Source: Zygnema cylindricum (taxonomy: Eukaryota; Streptophyta; Zygnematophyceae; Zygnematales; Zygnemataceae). From it: a DNA stretch of 64,000 nt. The first letter of the stretch is position 1; every line of letters starts with the position of its first letter. Location of the stretch: positions 1-64,000 of the forward strand of contig JBBHKE010001336.1 in assembly GCA_037447655.1 (NCBI GenBank), read 5' to 3'. Positions 11,191-22,573 of this stretch are shown piece by piece. The notes under the pieces were generated by a model. That model saw nothing but the letters and a program-made list of their open reading frames with translations. It made no database searches and was not told where the DNA came from. The position numbers were made by a program, and so were the translations under genes.

Positions 11191-12238
11191 TGAAACTCTG
11201 AGACCTCCATAAGTCCTCAGAGTGGACAGCTTCTGAGAAGCCTCTAGGATAATCCTGACCCCTTTGTGTTTAAGCAAAAATAACTGCCACCCTGGCAGAC
11301 AAAAACTCTGACCACCTTCACCCCTGTGAAGACAAGACTCCCCTGAGTCGATAGCAAAAAGAATCTCTGAATTTGCTCTCCTGAGCAGTAAGTTATGAAG
11401 GGTCAAAGTTGACCTTTTGTACAGAAGCTCTGTGGGAGAGAGGGTCCTATCTTCTAATTTTTCTAAGTCCTATCTCTCTCACAGACTCTATCTACTGATG
11501 TACGGAACCAATCAGAATACAGTTCCGTACGCAAAAGTACAGCTGCCGGTGTACTTTATGTACGAATATTGTATGACATGTCCCAAATGTCGACACATGT
11601 CATATCCGGATTCGGGGCCATAATCTCCAGAGATTCCACGATCCAATGTAATTTCGCCACGCGTCATCCGATGTGGCGATGACCACAAACCGCCGAAATC
11701 TTCTTTTGGGATCTCGGCGCTAATTCCGGCCGTCCGATTAGAATCTAATTTAATCGTAGCCGTAATAAATACATGCGCGGTATTCCTTTCACTTACGAAA
11801 TAAAATGCGCGGTATTGATTTTGTGCATGTACCGTATTCCGTACTTATACATTACCGGATCTATGTATACCGAACACGGTTACAGTTAAATGATTTAACC
11901 TACGTATTAATGTTTATATTAATATCGTACTATATAATACGTAACATTACTAGTAGACTTAACGGCTAAGGCTACCGGCTATTACTGGCTGTCGGCCGGC
12001 AGGTACCAGGATCAAATCCTGTGGCCGGCATATACCTTTTAGTAAATAATCCCTTAACTAGTATAAATTTCCCGTAAACTTCAGGATAGCCTAGGTAGCC
12101 ATGGCTCTAGCTTCCTCTCCAATTTCTCAGTGACTGCGACAAGTTTGAGAGTTGGAGAGAGAAGTTAGAGGTAGACTGCCTCGGCTTCTTTATTTCTATT
12201 CAGACCTAGAAAATACTTCAAAACCATTAGTTTCTACA
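11191..12238 (-). repeat. Solo LTR of family A
   Basis: A full 1,048-bp A-family LTR on the minus strand (ends TGAAACTCTG at 11191 and TTTCTACA at 12238) with no internal region on either side. Flanks AATGA/AATAC suggest an imperfect 5-bp target duplication. Intact copies of the target, TTTTCAATACAACC, are at about 25108 and 27827. Known mechanism: recombination between the two LTRs of one insertion removes the interior. Confidence 0.85.
11995..12029 (+). other. tRNA-like hairpin in solo A LTR
   Basis: Arms GCCGGC and GCCGGC (self-complementary) enclose a T-arm-like CAGGATCAAATCCTG. AACGGCTAAGGCTACCGG about 30 bases upstream is a weak A-box-like sequence. Confidence 0.45.
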
Positions 12239-12635
12239 AATACAACCTCTCTCCATCTCTACTCCTTGCTCCCTCTGACATATATCTTAAGTCTTACTCT
12301 TCCTCCTTTCTTAGTTCTTTACTCTATACACTTTAATGTATCTCTCTCAGACTCATGATACATCTCACGAGAGTGCATACTAAACTAATGGAAAACACTC
12401 ACTAATATACCTTGTTAACACCGACAACTCACGACCACTAACTCCACTAAGTGAAAACAGACCTGGTTGTCGAAGTCCACATGTGGACGTTCGCCTAAAA
12501 AACATAGAAGCGCTGAAGCAAATTGACACGCACTAAAGAAAACAAAGACGTACAGCGCACTAAATATCATAGTCACCGTTCAAGACAATACAGGACAAAC
12601 GAAACCAAACTGAACCATCACACACATAAATAATG

Positions 12636-13297
12636 TGTTTTAATTAATAAATCTTTATTTCACTAAATAGGGGTACAAATAACTTTGAATATTTTCTAAG
12701 TAGTCTACTGTTATACTTACCTTAATTAGCGTTACAGTAGCAAAAAGTATAGTAGAGTGTATTGTATTTTTACAGGCACTCGTGTCGACAAAAGAACCTA
12801 TGTAGGTTTTTCGGAGTGGCGCCAAAAGTCAGCCTCACGCGTCACGCAGTTGACGATTTGATTCACAAAATCAGACGAATGGGATCTGAACCACGTATCC
12901 CAGAAATATATGGTACAGTTCGACAATACCATCGTTGAGTGAATTTGTTCCAACGAACGCGATTCACCTAGGACCACAAGCGTGATTCACAAGGGACCAC
13001 AAGCGTGATTCGCGTGGGGCCACAAGTGACGAAGCACCTAAGTGCTTCCTACTACATGGCCATATTAGGCTAGACTTTAGCGACTACTGCTAACTAAGCA
13101 TTTGGAATTGGGAATTGCCATTTTACTGTATTTTGTATCATTGTGGCAAATTTGAGACAAATTAGCTTTCTGTGTCATATTTTGTGTCAGTTCAAAGTTG
13201 GCTGTTGAGTAGGTACTTTGATAATTTCACCTGTTTTTCATGATTACTTCCACTCCTACGGCTAGTCCTCCTCCACCAACGGTGGTTGTAGAACAAA
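12636..13297 (+). repeat. 5' LTR of C, with internal deletion
   Basis: Begins TGTTTTAATT after the TAATG duplication and ends at GAACAAA next to the primer site. It is 662 bp against ~1,016 for the 3' LTR, because ~335 bp are missing at about 13105. It carries three direct repeats of a GGGACCACAAGCGTGATTC-like unit at about 12970-13030. The last ~58 bp contain an ATG (13240) in frame with gag. Confidence 0.85.
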
Positions 13298-14081
13298 TGG
13301 TTATGGGCAATTCGTCAAGAATTCCTATCTTCAATGGCCAATTGTGTGCTTACTGGGCGGCGATGGTTAAATCGTTGTTTGAAACTGCTGACTTATTTGG
13401 GGTATAGGATGGCTCCCTTGATAAAACATATCCAACTTGGGCAAAAGAAACTTCAATGGCAAGGAACGATCTAATGCTTTGTATTTCAAAAAAATTGGTC
13501 ATGTCTCGACTAAAAATAAAGAAGGCGAGGGAAATTTGGACATCACTGAAATCCACTTTTGAGAAAGCGAATGTTCAGGAGGAGCTCTTGGTGGCAGGAA
13601 AAATTTGGGGATACAAATACTCAAGGGGTACTTTGGTCGAGTATTGTGACAATTTTCGTGCACTCATTGATGCTCAATCTTCTATTCGGGGGTCATTTTC
13701 TAAGTTTCAACAAGCACCTTTGCTTACTAGAGGTCTCCCTAGTAGAATGCAAGGTGTGTCTGTTCAGTTAAAAAGTCATGATAAAACTAGCTGGTCATTT
13801 CAGTTAGCATATAATCTTATATTGGAGAAAGAGACTAATGCTTAATTACTTAAAGGAGAAGGAAAGGTTGAAGCTTTTTCCACAGACTTTGACAAAAGAA
13901 ATCATATTAATCAGAGCAAGAGTCAGTTTAACCAGAATCAGAATCAGTTTAATCAATATAATCAGAGGCAGTATAAGCCATCTTCTACTACTTGCTTTTA
14001 TTGTTCTGAGAAGGGTCATGGATACATGTACTGTCCTAAGCTGAAAAAGGCTAAGGAGATAGGTTTATACAGGCCAGGTTA
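13240..14081 (+). pseudogene. Copia gag of C
   Basis: One frame runs from an ATG at 13240 inside the LTR through the primer site (second ATG at 13303, MGNSSRIPIFNG) to about 13842, with a stop at 13405. Gag features: CISKKLVMSRLKIKKAREIW, QLAYNLILEKE, and an intact CCHC knuckle CFYCSEKGHGYMYC at about 13996-14037, followed by a Gln/Asn-rich linker before it. A stop at 13843 also interrupts it. The same protein is seen in C2. If the LTR ATG were used the N-terminus would be partly LTR-encoded. Remnant only. Confidence 0.75.
13298..13308 (+). other. Short primer-binding site of C (anticodon-arm type)
   Basis: TGGTTATGGGC abuts the LTR end. Ten bases match the A-lineage site complementary to the initiator tRNA-Met anticodon arm; the match then ends. 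Confidence 0.5.
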
Positions 14082-17000
14082 GCAGCAAAGCCAATATCAC
14101 ACTGGCTTTCTCTAAGAATCATACTCGTGGAATTGCTCTCTTTTCACCTTCTGCAAGTGATGCATATGAGTCTTTAAGCTTCAATGAGACAGAGATTGCG
14201 GAGTTATTTGCTATGGCGGCAGCCATGGAGGGTGTTAAGGATGCATGATGGATCATGGTCACGAAAGCGTCTGCTCACATATGTTGGAACAAGGTGGCTT
14301 TTACGAATGTGCAGCAAATATCTCCAAAAAGTATTTAATATGCTTGTGGCATGAGTGTTCAAACTAGAGCTTAGGGTGATGTATCTTTGATGGTAGATGT
14401 GGGGGAAAAGTCGGTAGAAAGAACCCTTCACAATGTTTTGTTTTTTCTAGACTTTAAGAAAAAACTTTTTTCTACTTAATAAGTGGAGAGCAAGGGCTTT
14501 AAAGTCATTCTAAAAAGAGGTAAACAGGTTGTTAGCAAGAAAGGGAAAGTTAGAGTAACAGGAACTAGAGATGCTAGCAAAATGAACCGAATAGACATGG
14601 GTGAGGAAAAAATGATCTTTACTCCAATGACCAATCTGATATTGAGTTGTGGTATAAAAGATTAGGACATATGAATTATGATAGCCTTAAGAAAATGGTG
14701 AATTCGGGAAAAGTTGAGGGATTTTCTCTCACTTCCCATCCTATAAAATCATGTGATGGTTGTTCCCTTGGCAAGATCCACATATTGCCATTTCCATATG
14801 AAACATACCAGAGATCGAAGAAAGTTATGCAGCTAATACATTCAGATGTTCTCGGTCCTTCACAAGTGGCTTAGGCTGGAGGCGTCCACTTTATGGTTAC
14901 ATTTACAAATGAATACTGAAGATAAACAAAATTTTACTTCATGCAACAAAAAGTGAAGTGTTTACTCACTTCAAACACTAAAAAGCGTGGGCGGAAAAAC
15001 CTTCATGAAGTTCAAATCTTGGCGCTGAGATAGGACAATGGGGGAGAATATACATCAAAGGAATTCGAAGAGTTTCTCCCTCACCTAGGTATCAATCACA
15101 ATCCAACAATTCCATATACACCAAAACAAAATGGTGTTTCTGAGAGATTAAATAGGACAGTGACAGAAAGTGCTCGGTCCATGCTTGCAGATAAAGGGCT
15201 ATATTTGAAAATCAGGGTTGAAGCACTTAACTGCGTTGTTTATATTAAGAATAGAATTGCTTCTATATCTATTAACACTTCACCTTTTGAGCTTTGGACA
15301 AGAGAGAAACTTGATATTAGTCACTTTAAGATCTTTGGCAGCAAGTGTTTTTTTCTAGATACTTAACATGATAGATGGAAAATGGATGCTAAGGCCTTAC
15401 CCGGAATTTTCATGGGGTATGATGATAATGCAAAAGGTTATACAGTTTTTATATTTGAGAAATAGAAAATGGTTATCTTTAAAAATATCAAAATTAAAGA
15501 TGAGATGGATTTGGTTGACTCTTTTGAAGTGCCAAACAAACCTGCAAAGGAAAAAGAGGAATATGTAATTTTTTCACCATATGCAGCAAGTTTACTTTCC
15601 ACAGCCAAGTGGGACTACTGTTCCTTCAGTTCTCTTAGTGAATTCACAGGAGGCATCACCACAAGTTCCAACTCAGGCAGAACAAACGATTACACCACAG
15701 GTCACAGATCAACCACGGTAGTCAAATCGGAGACTACCGACGATTTTAGCCTCAGAATTTTTGAAGGAAAAAAGATCAACCACGGTAGTCAAATCATAAA
15801 CTACCGACGATTTTAGCCTCAAAATTTTCGAGGGAAAAAGATCTAGCAGCTGTCTGCAAGAAAGCTCTCACTTTGCTATTTGTGCAAGCAAGCTCTCACT
15901 TTGCTATTTGTGCACCTACAGAGGAGCCTCTAACAATTCAGAAGGCCTTTTCATCACATGAGAGAAATCATAGGATCGAGACAGCGAACAATGAATTGAA
16001 ATCTATTATGGAGGCACAAACGTCGGAGCTAGTGGTTCTTCCTCCAGGCAGAAAAGCCATTGGCAGCAAATAGGTATTCAAGGTGAAGTTGAACCCAAAC
16101 AACACCATTGAAAGGTATAAGGCCAGACAAGTGGCCAACGGGTATAATCAAAAAGAATGTATTGATTTTGAAGAAACCTTCTCTCCAATTGTCAGATTTC
16201 CTTCTCTCACAATCTTCCTAAGTCTAGCAGCTATAAAGAATATAGAAATACATCAAATGGATGTCAAAACTGCTTTCTTGCATAGAGTATTAGAAGAGAA
16301 CATCTACATGAAACATTCTGATATGTATGTAGAAAGAGGAAAGGAGGAATTGGTGTGTAAACTGATGAATTCTTTGTATGGGCTGAATCAAGCCCCCAAA
16401 CAAAAGAATTTCAAGTTAGATGAGTTTTTGACTAGGCTAGGTTTTAAGAGAATTAGCTCACATCATTCTTTATGTTCTACAAGGGGAGGATGGGATAATT
16501 TACATAGCTATATATGTGGATGATCTATTAATGAATAAGTAAGTCAATGGATGAAATAAACCACATTAAAGCGGCTTTAAGGTCTAGGTTTCAAATGAAG
16601 GACCTCGAAGAGGCCAAGTATATCTTAGGTATAAAGGTAGAAATAAATAGAAACAAAAGGCTGATTATTTTGACTCAGAAAGAAGTAATAGGTAACATGG
16701 TGGAAAGATTTGAAATGAAAGATGTGAAAGGATCAATAACTCCCATGGAATTCTTGCAGAAATTAGAAGGAATTAAGTCAGACTCAAGCATTATGGTTTC
16801 TGAGAGTCTAGAGACAGGGGAGGAAGAGTTTATGGCTTCAAAGCCATATATACAAGTAGTTAGAAGTCTTATATATGTAATGAGCTGTACGAGACAGGAC
16901 ATTGCTGCAGCTCTGGGAGTCGTGATTAGAAGTCTGGAATCCTAAAAAGGCAAATTGGGAAGCAGCAAAAAGGGTGTTGAGATATCTTGCAGGTACTCGA

Positions 17001-17173
17001 AATCTTAAGTTTGTACTCGGAAGAGGAGAGGTGAAAATATAAACATGGAGCGATGCTAGCTATGGAGACATGCCAAGCCGAAAATCTACCACCGGCTTTG
17101 TTCTGAAGATTGGAGATGGAACTTGTCGCTAGAGTAGCAAATTACAAAAGTTTACAGCTCTATCCACAATGGA
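14082..17173 (+). pseudogene. Copia protease, integrase, RT and RNase H start of C
   Basis: A protease remnant near 14240-14290 has lost its Asp-Ser/Thr-Gly (it reads VTK before ASAHIC). Integrase: YKRLGHMNYDSLKKM and CDGCSLGK (14650-14780, zinc site kept), IHSDVLGP at about 14841, DNGGEYTSKEFEEFL at about 15038, NGVSERLNRT at about 15131. Linker with two duplications (15711-15842 and 15862-15915). RT: VFKVKLNPNNTIERYKARQV, QMDVKTAFLH, SLYGLNQAP, and YVDDLL near 16515 followed by a shift. RNase H begins at 17046 (TWSDASYGDM) and is cut at 17173 by element A in the codons for STM-E. Many stops. Dead. Confidence 0.85.
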
Positions 17174-18221
17174 TGTAGAAACTAATGGTTTTATTAGTAT
17201 TTTCTAGGTCTGAAAAGAAATATAGAAGTCGAGGCAGTCTATCTCTAACTTCTCTCTCCAACTCTCAAACTTGTCGCAGTCACTGAGAAATTGGAGAGGA
17301 AGCTAGAGCCATGGCTACCTTGGCTATCTTGAGGTTTACGGGAATTTTATATTAGGGTTTATATATTTAATTAAAATGTATGTGCCGGCGGCAGGATTTG
17401 ATCCTTGTACCTGCCGGCCGGCAGACACAATGTAGCCGGTAGCCCTAGCCGTTTCATCTAGCGGTAGTGTTACCTAGCATATAGTTTGATAATTATTTAT
17501 ATATGTATACAAGCGATAAACCATTTAACTAGAATTAATTACGGGATACATAGATCCAGTAATATGTAATGTACGACTTACGGTACGGACATAAATCAGT
17601 ACCGCGCATTTGTTTCGTAAATGAAACAAATACCGCGCATGTATTTATTACGGCTACGATTAAAGCCGAATTTAATCGGACGGCCGGGATTAGCGCCGAG
17701 ATCGCGGAGGAAGATTTCGGCGGTTTATGGCCATCGCCACATCGGATGACGCATGGCAAAATTCCGTTGGATTGTGGAAACTCCGGAGATTATGGCACCG
17801 AATCCGGATTTGACATGTGTCGACATTTTGGCCATGTCGTACAATGTCCGTACATAAAGTACACCAGCAGCTGTACTTTTGCGTACGGAACTGTATTCTG
17901 ATTGGTTCCGTACATCAGTAGATAGAGTCTGTGAGAGAGATAGGACTTGAAAAATTAGAAGATAGGACCCTCTCTCCCAGAGAGCTTCTGTACAAAAGGT
18001 CAACTTTGACCCTCCATAACTTACTGCTCAGGGGAGCAAATTCAGAGATTCTTTTTGCTATCGACTCAGGGATGTCTTGTCTTCATAGGGGTGAAGTTGG
18101 TCAGAGTTTTTGTCTGCCAGGGTGGCAGTTATTTTTGCTTAAACACAAAGGGGTCAGGATTATCCTAGAGGCTTCTTGGAAGCTGTCCACTCTGAGGACT
18201 TATAAAGGTCTCAGAGTTTCA
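17174..18221 (+). repeat. 5' LTR of A
   Basis: TGTAGAAACTAATGG to CTCAGAGTTTCA, 1,048 bp. It should carry the element promoter; I cannot place the transcription start from sequence alone. It contains the antisense tRNA-like hairpin at 17384-17418 and CGTAC-rich stretches around 17840-17900. Of ~16 differences from the 3' LTR, about 14 lie after 17870. Confidence 0.95.
17384..17418 (-). other. tRNA-like hairpin in A 5' LTR
   Basis: Arms GCCGGC at 17384-17389 and 17413-17418. Minus-strand core AAGGATCAAATCCTG is T-arm/B-box-like. The same hairpin is at 22784-22818 in the 3' LTR. Confidence 0.45.
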
Positions 18222-18236
18222 GGTTATGGGCCCACC
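18222..18236 (+). other. Primer-binding site of A overlapping the gag start
   Basis: GGTTATGGGCCCACC begins at the first base after the LTR. It is complementary to the anticodon arm, including the CAU anticodon, of plant initiator tRNA-Met as I know its sequence. It is not the usual TGGTATCAGAGC 3'-end site. The ATG at 18226-18228 within it starts gag. An internal half-tRNA primer is established for Drosophila copia and yeast Ty5. Confidence 0.8.
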
Positions 18237-21200
18237 CTCTAGGGTACCAATATTTAATGGAACTGGCTTCATATACTGGGAAAGTATGATGATAGGAGCT
18301 CTATGCGAAAAAAGGTTTTGGGGGATAGTGAGTGGACGATTGGGGCGTCCATCAAGTCTTGGAATTCCTCCAGGGTTTAGAGGAAGCAGATTCACCAGGA
18401 AAGAGGATTCACCTTCAACGGAGGAAACAAAGGAAGGAGAGGTGGTGGACAAAGGAAAGGAGAAGGAGGCGACCACACCAATAGCAACTGGTTTAGCATT
18501 CATGTCACCTATTCCGAGGAACGAGGAGAATGATACTGAAACCTGGGACTTCAACAATATGGCGGCAAAGCACTTCATCCTACGCCATCTCACTCAAGGA
18601 CTTGCATGTCCTCATTTGCAGGTAGAGAGGGCATCCGATCTTTGGATGGCTCTCATAGAGATGTACCGAAGTGGTACGATTCAGCAACAACAGTTGGCTG
18701 ATCAGAAAGTTAAGGAGTATGTATACAAAGGGGGAAATATGTTGGATTTTTGCAATGAGCTTGCTACACTCTTCATGGAGCTAGAGAGTGCGGGTAAAGT
18801 TTTTAGTGAAAAATAAAAAGTTAACTGTTTACTAATCAAGTTACCTGTTGAGTTCGAGAACATAGTCAACCGTGTGCAGGACTTGCCGGACTCAAGGTGG
18901 ATATGGAACTCAGTGGTAGGGATGATTCTCGTTCGAGAGAATACGATTGAGATCCGAAGGGGAGGAAAGAGTGGCCAAGCCTTGGCAACCGTGACCGATT
19001 GGAGGAACAAGGATTCCCGGAAACCAGTCAGAAACTATGGGGGTAGGGAGCGGGAAAAACAGGTTGGCGAGTTCGAACCAAGGGCTCCCAAAGGTTTATG
19101 TCATTTTTGTAAGAAACCTGGGCACTATATGGCAGAGTGCACCAAGCTAACCGAGCTTCGGTTAAAGGAGGGGCAGACCGGTGGTACCCCGAGAGGAAAG
19201 AAAAAGGCCCTTGTCACACAGGTACTTGAGGCGGAATCCGAGGACGAGGACGATGAGCTCCTTTTGGATGAGGAGTTGGAGGCGAAAACTGAGGTTGAAA
19301 TTCCACGAAGGCAGAAATGTGCTTACGGTGGATTGAAAGGTGAAGCAGGCTGGATTATAGATTCAGGTGCCTCAATGCACATGTGTAAGGATAGACACCT
19401 GTTCACTAAGATAAGAAAGATTCCCACCGTAGAGATAGAGTACGGGGATGGGAGGATAGTCACCACTACTCTTGTAGGATCGGTAGATCTGAAAGTGTTA
19501 GTTGAAGGAAAGACATCAATATTAACATTCTCCGATGTATTGTTTATTCCGCAGCTGAACAAAAACCTTATCTCTACATCAGTATTAGATGATAAGGGTT
19601 TTTTCACTAGCACTAGGGAAGGAGTCTTTACTGCTAGGTTTGAGGAGGATGTCTATTTCATTGCTGAGAAAGGTAGCCATGGGATGTTTAGGCTGATCTT
19701 AAGTAATGAAACGAAGAAACTTTATTATGCTGGTGTTCATGATATTATGATGTGGCATAAGAGGCTTGGGCATGTGAATCTAGATAAGTTAAGAGAGATG
19801 AAAAATATGGGAGTGGTGGAAGGGATTTAGTTCAGTGAGAGTGATGATATAAGTGATTGTAGTGGGTGTGCTCAAGGTAAAGCACACAGATTACCCTTTC
19901 CAAAAACAGCCACCTACAAGGGAGAAAAACTTCTAGATCTAGTACACACAGATATTTGGGGACCGGCTAGAGTGCCCTCACCGGGGGGGAAAAAATTTAT
20001 GATGACTATAACTGATGATTGGTCTCGGTATTCCCGAGTATATTTTTTGAAAAACAAGTCAGAAGCTGAGGACTGTTTTAGACAATATAAAGCATGGAGC
20101 GAAAAACTCCATGAAACTCCAATCAAGAGAGTAAGGAGTGACAATGGTGGAGAGTATACTTCTAACCAGTTTGAGGATTTTTTGAGGGAAGATGGGGTTC
20201 AACACCAAAAGACAGTGCCAGAAAATCCTGAACAGAATGGGGTAGCTGAAAGGTTAAATAGAACACTAAGTGATAGTGCTAGAAGTATGTTGTCGGATAA
20301 GAAGATAGGAAAAAGGTTTTGGGCAGAAGCAATGAACTGTGCTAATTACCTCAAAAATAGAGTTCTTACTTCAGCTATAAAAGATCAAACACCTTATGAG
20401 AGATGGACAGGCCGGAAACCAGACTTATCTCATTTAAAGGTTTTCGGCAGTCAAGTATTCAGTCTAGATACTTATCGGTCCAATTGGAAGCTAGATCCTA
20501 AAGGAAAACCGGGATAGTTATTAGGATATGATGAGGATGTTAAAGGATATAGAGTTTATGATCTAAAAAGAGAAGATATAATCTTAATAAAGCATCTAGT
20601 AGTTATGGATGAAGGAAAGTCTTTGGATCCCTTCAAATATACAAAGTCAGTAAAAATCAGATTTGAGTCAGAAAATTCTGATGACTTTGAGCTTCCTAAC
20701 TATCCAGGTTTTAGAGACGATGACATTCTTGCAGGAACAAATCAGACCGAAAAGGACTCGGCTGTGGAAACTCCAGTGACAACTCTACTCGAAGCGGAAG
20801 ACGTGGTGGAAATTGATTCGGAATCAAGGGATAGGGGAGAAGCCGAGTTTGTTCGAAAGAATCCACGAGAACCATCTATTCCGGCCTCAGATTTTGAGGG
20901 AGGGAGGAGAAGTAGCAAAAGACTGCAAGAAAAACAGGTTAATAACAAGGTAACTAAACTATCTCATCAAGGTGAACCTCAAACTTATCGAGAGGCGATG
21001 ACTTGTCCAGAAAGAAACCGGTGGAAGACAGCCATCAATGAGGAGATGGCTTCAATCATGGCAGCCGATACTTGGGAGCTGGTGGACTGTCCACCTAACC
21101 GAAAACCAATCGGTTGTAAGTGGGTTTTCAAACTGAAACTGAACCCAGATAACACAATCGAGCGCTACAAGGCCAGATTAGTGGCAAAGGGATTTACACA

Positions 21201-22560
21201 AAAGGAAGGAATTGACTACGAGGAAACCTTTGCCCCGGTGGTCAGATTTCCCTCCGTCCGCATACTTCTCAGTTTAGCAGCGGCGGAAGACATGGAAGTG
21301 CACCAGATGGACATCAAAACAGCCTTTTTGCATGGAGAATTAGAAGAGGAGATCTTCATGCGACAACCCGAAGGGTTTGTGGAAGAAGGAGAGGAGAGTA
21401 AGGTATGCCGGCTGATTAAATCTCTTTATGGTTTGAAACAGGCGCCCCGACAGTGGAATAAGAAGCTTGATGAGTTTCTTACCGGTCTAGGATATATTCG
21501 GATCAGCTCAGATCACTCAATCTATGTTTTCGAAGATGAGGAAGGTTTTATATTTATTGCAATTTATGTTGATGATTTGCTTGTTTTAAGTAAATCAATG
21601 GAAAAAATTAATAAACTGAAAACCGATCTTAAGGGGAGATTTGAAATGAAGGATATGGGGGAAGCAAAATATATTTTGGGAATTCAAGTAGAGAGAGACC
21701 GAAAAAGAAAGATTATAAGATTGACTCAAAAGGAAGCAATAGGAAACATGCTTGAAAAATTTCAAATGGATAAAGCTAATAGTTGCACAACTCCAATGGA
21801 ATTGAAGAAGGGAAGTGAGGGGAGTGAGGAAGAAGGAGTCATAGTCTTAGACGAGGAATTATCTCCTGAAGAACAGAAGTTCATGCAGACTATTCCTTAC
21901 AGGCAAGTAGTGGGAAATCTAATCTATTTTATGAATTGTACCCGGCCTGATTTAGCTGCAGCTGTAGGAGTGCTGAGTAGAAGTCTAAATGCTCCCACTA
22001 AGAAGGATTGGGAGGCAGCTAAGAGAGTCCTTAGATACTTGGTAGGAACTAGAGATCTATGGTTGCATTTGGGTGGGGAGAATACTGACATCACTACTTG
22101 GAGTGATGCCAGTTATGGTGATGCTCCGATGAGGAGATGTACTTCTGGATATGTATTATATGTGGGTGATGGGGCTTGCTGTTGGAGTAGCAAACAGCAA
22201 AAGGTTATTGCTCAGTCCACCATGGAGGCTGAGTATATGGCCTCTTGCTCTGCCGTAAAAAAATTGATGTGGGTCAAGTCTTTGCTTGGTGAGCTTGGTC
22301 ACCTTAAGAGTGGTGTGCAGAAAATATTTTGTGATAATCAGGCAGCAATCGCTATTTCTGCCAATCCTAAACACCATTTTAAAGCCAAACACATGGACAT
22401 CAGACTCAGCTTTGTTAGAGAGAAAGTAGAAAACAAAATAATCAGTTTAGAGTACAGACCAGATAGTGAGATGGTAGCAGATATGATGACCAAACTTGTG
22501 CCTTCCCCTAAGCTAATTTTTTGCAGGGAGAAGTGTGGTCTGAAATTAAAGATTGACTAG
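18226..22560 (+). pseudogene. Gag-pol polyprotein of A (one frame, three stops)
   Basis: 1,444 codons in one frame with stops TAA 18814, TAG 19828 and TAG 20515. Domains by codon: gag 1-290; CCHC knuckle 292-305 (CHFCKKPGHYMAEC); protease DSG 379-381; integrase zinc site H511, H516, C545, C548; integrase triad D576, D639, E675 (exactly 35 between the last two); RT YVDD 1114-1117; RNase H D1294, the STMEAEY Glu near 1334, D1370. All catalytic motifs are present. The start is the first ATG after an in-frame TGA at 18193. The product would make particles, process itself, copy RNA to DNA and integrate it. With three stops it cannot give the full protein without readthrough. Gag and pol share a frame, as is usual in copia. 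Confidence 0.9.
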
Positions 22561-22573
22561 AAAATAAGGGGAG
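22561..22573 (+). other. Polypurine tract of A
   Basis: AAAATAAGGGGAG lies between the gag-pol stop and the 3' LTR. Confidence 0.8.

Larger units (their letters stand above)
11031..12635 (-). repeat. D LTR copy 1, broken by a solo A LTR
   Basis: 11031-11190 and 12239-12635 together match the D LTR at 27672-28454, starting TGTTAAAAAT. The part 11191-12238 is a later insertion. The right part is cut again at 12635 by element C and resumes at 24992-25018. The last ~140 bp of this LTR are missing at the 25018/25019 join. Confidence 0.8.

Noticed and set aside
17569-17901. 110-codon ORF inside the A LTR, repeated at 22969-23301
   Set aside because: Present in both LTRs only because LTRs are copies; no known motif, and the end differs by a few bases.
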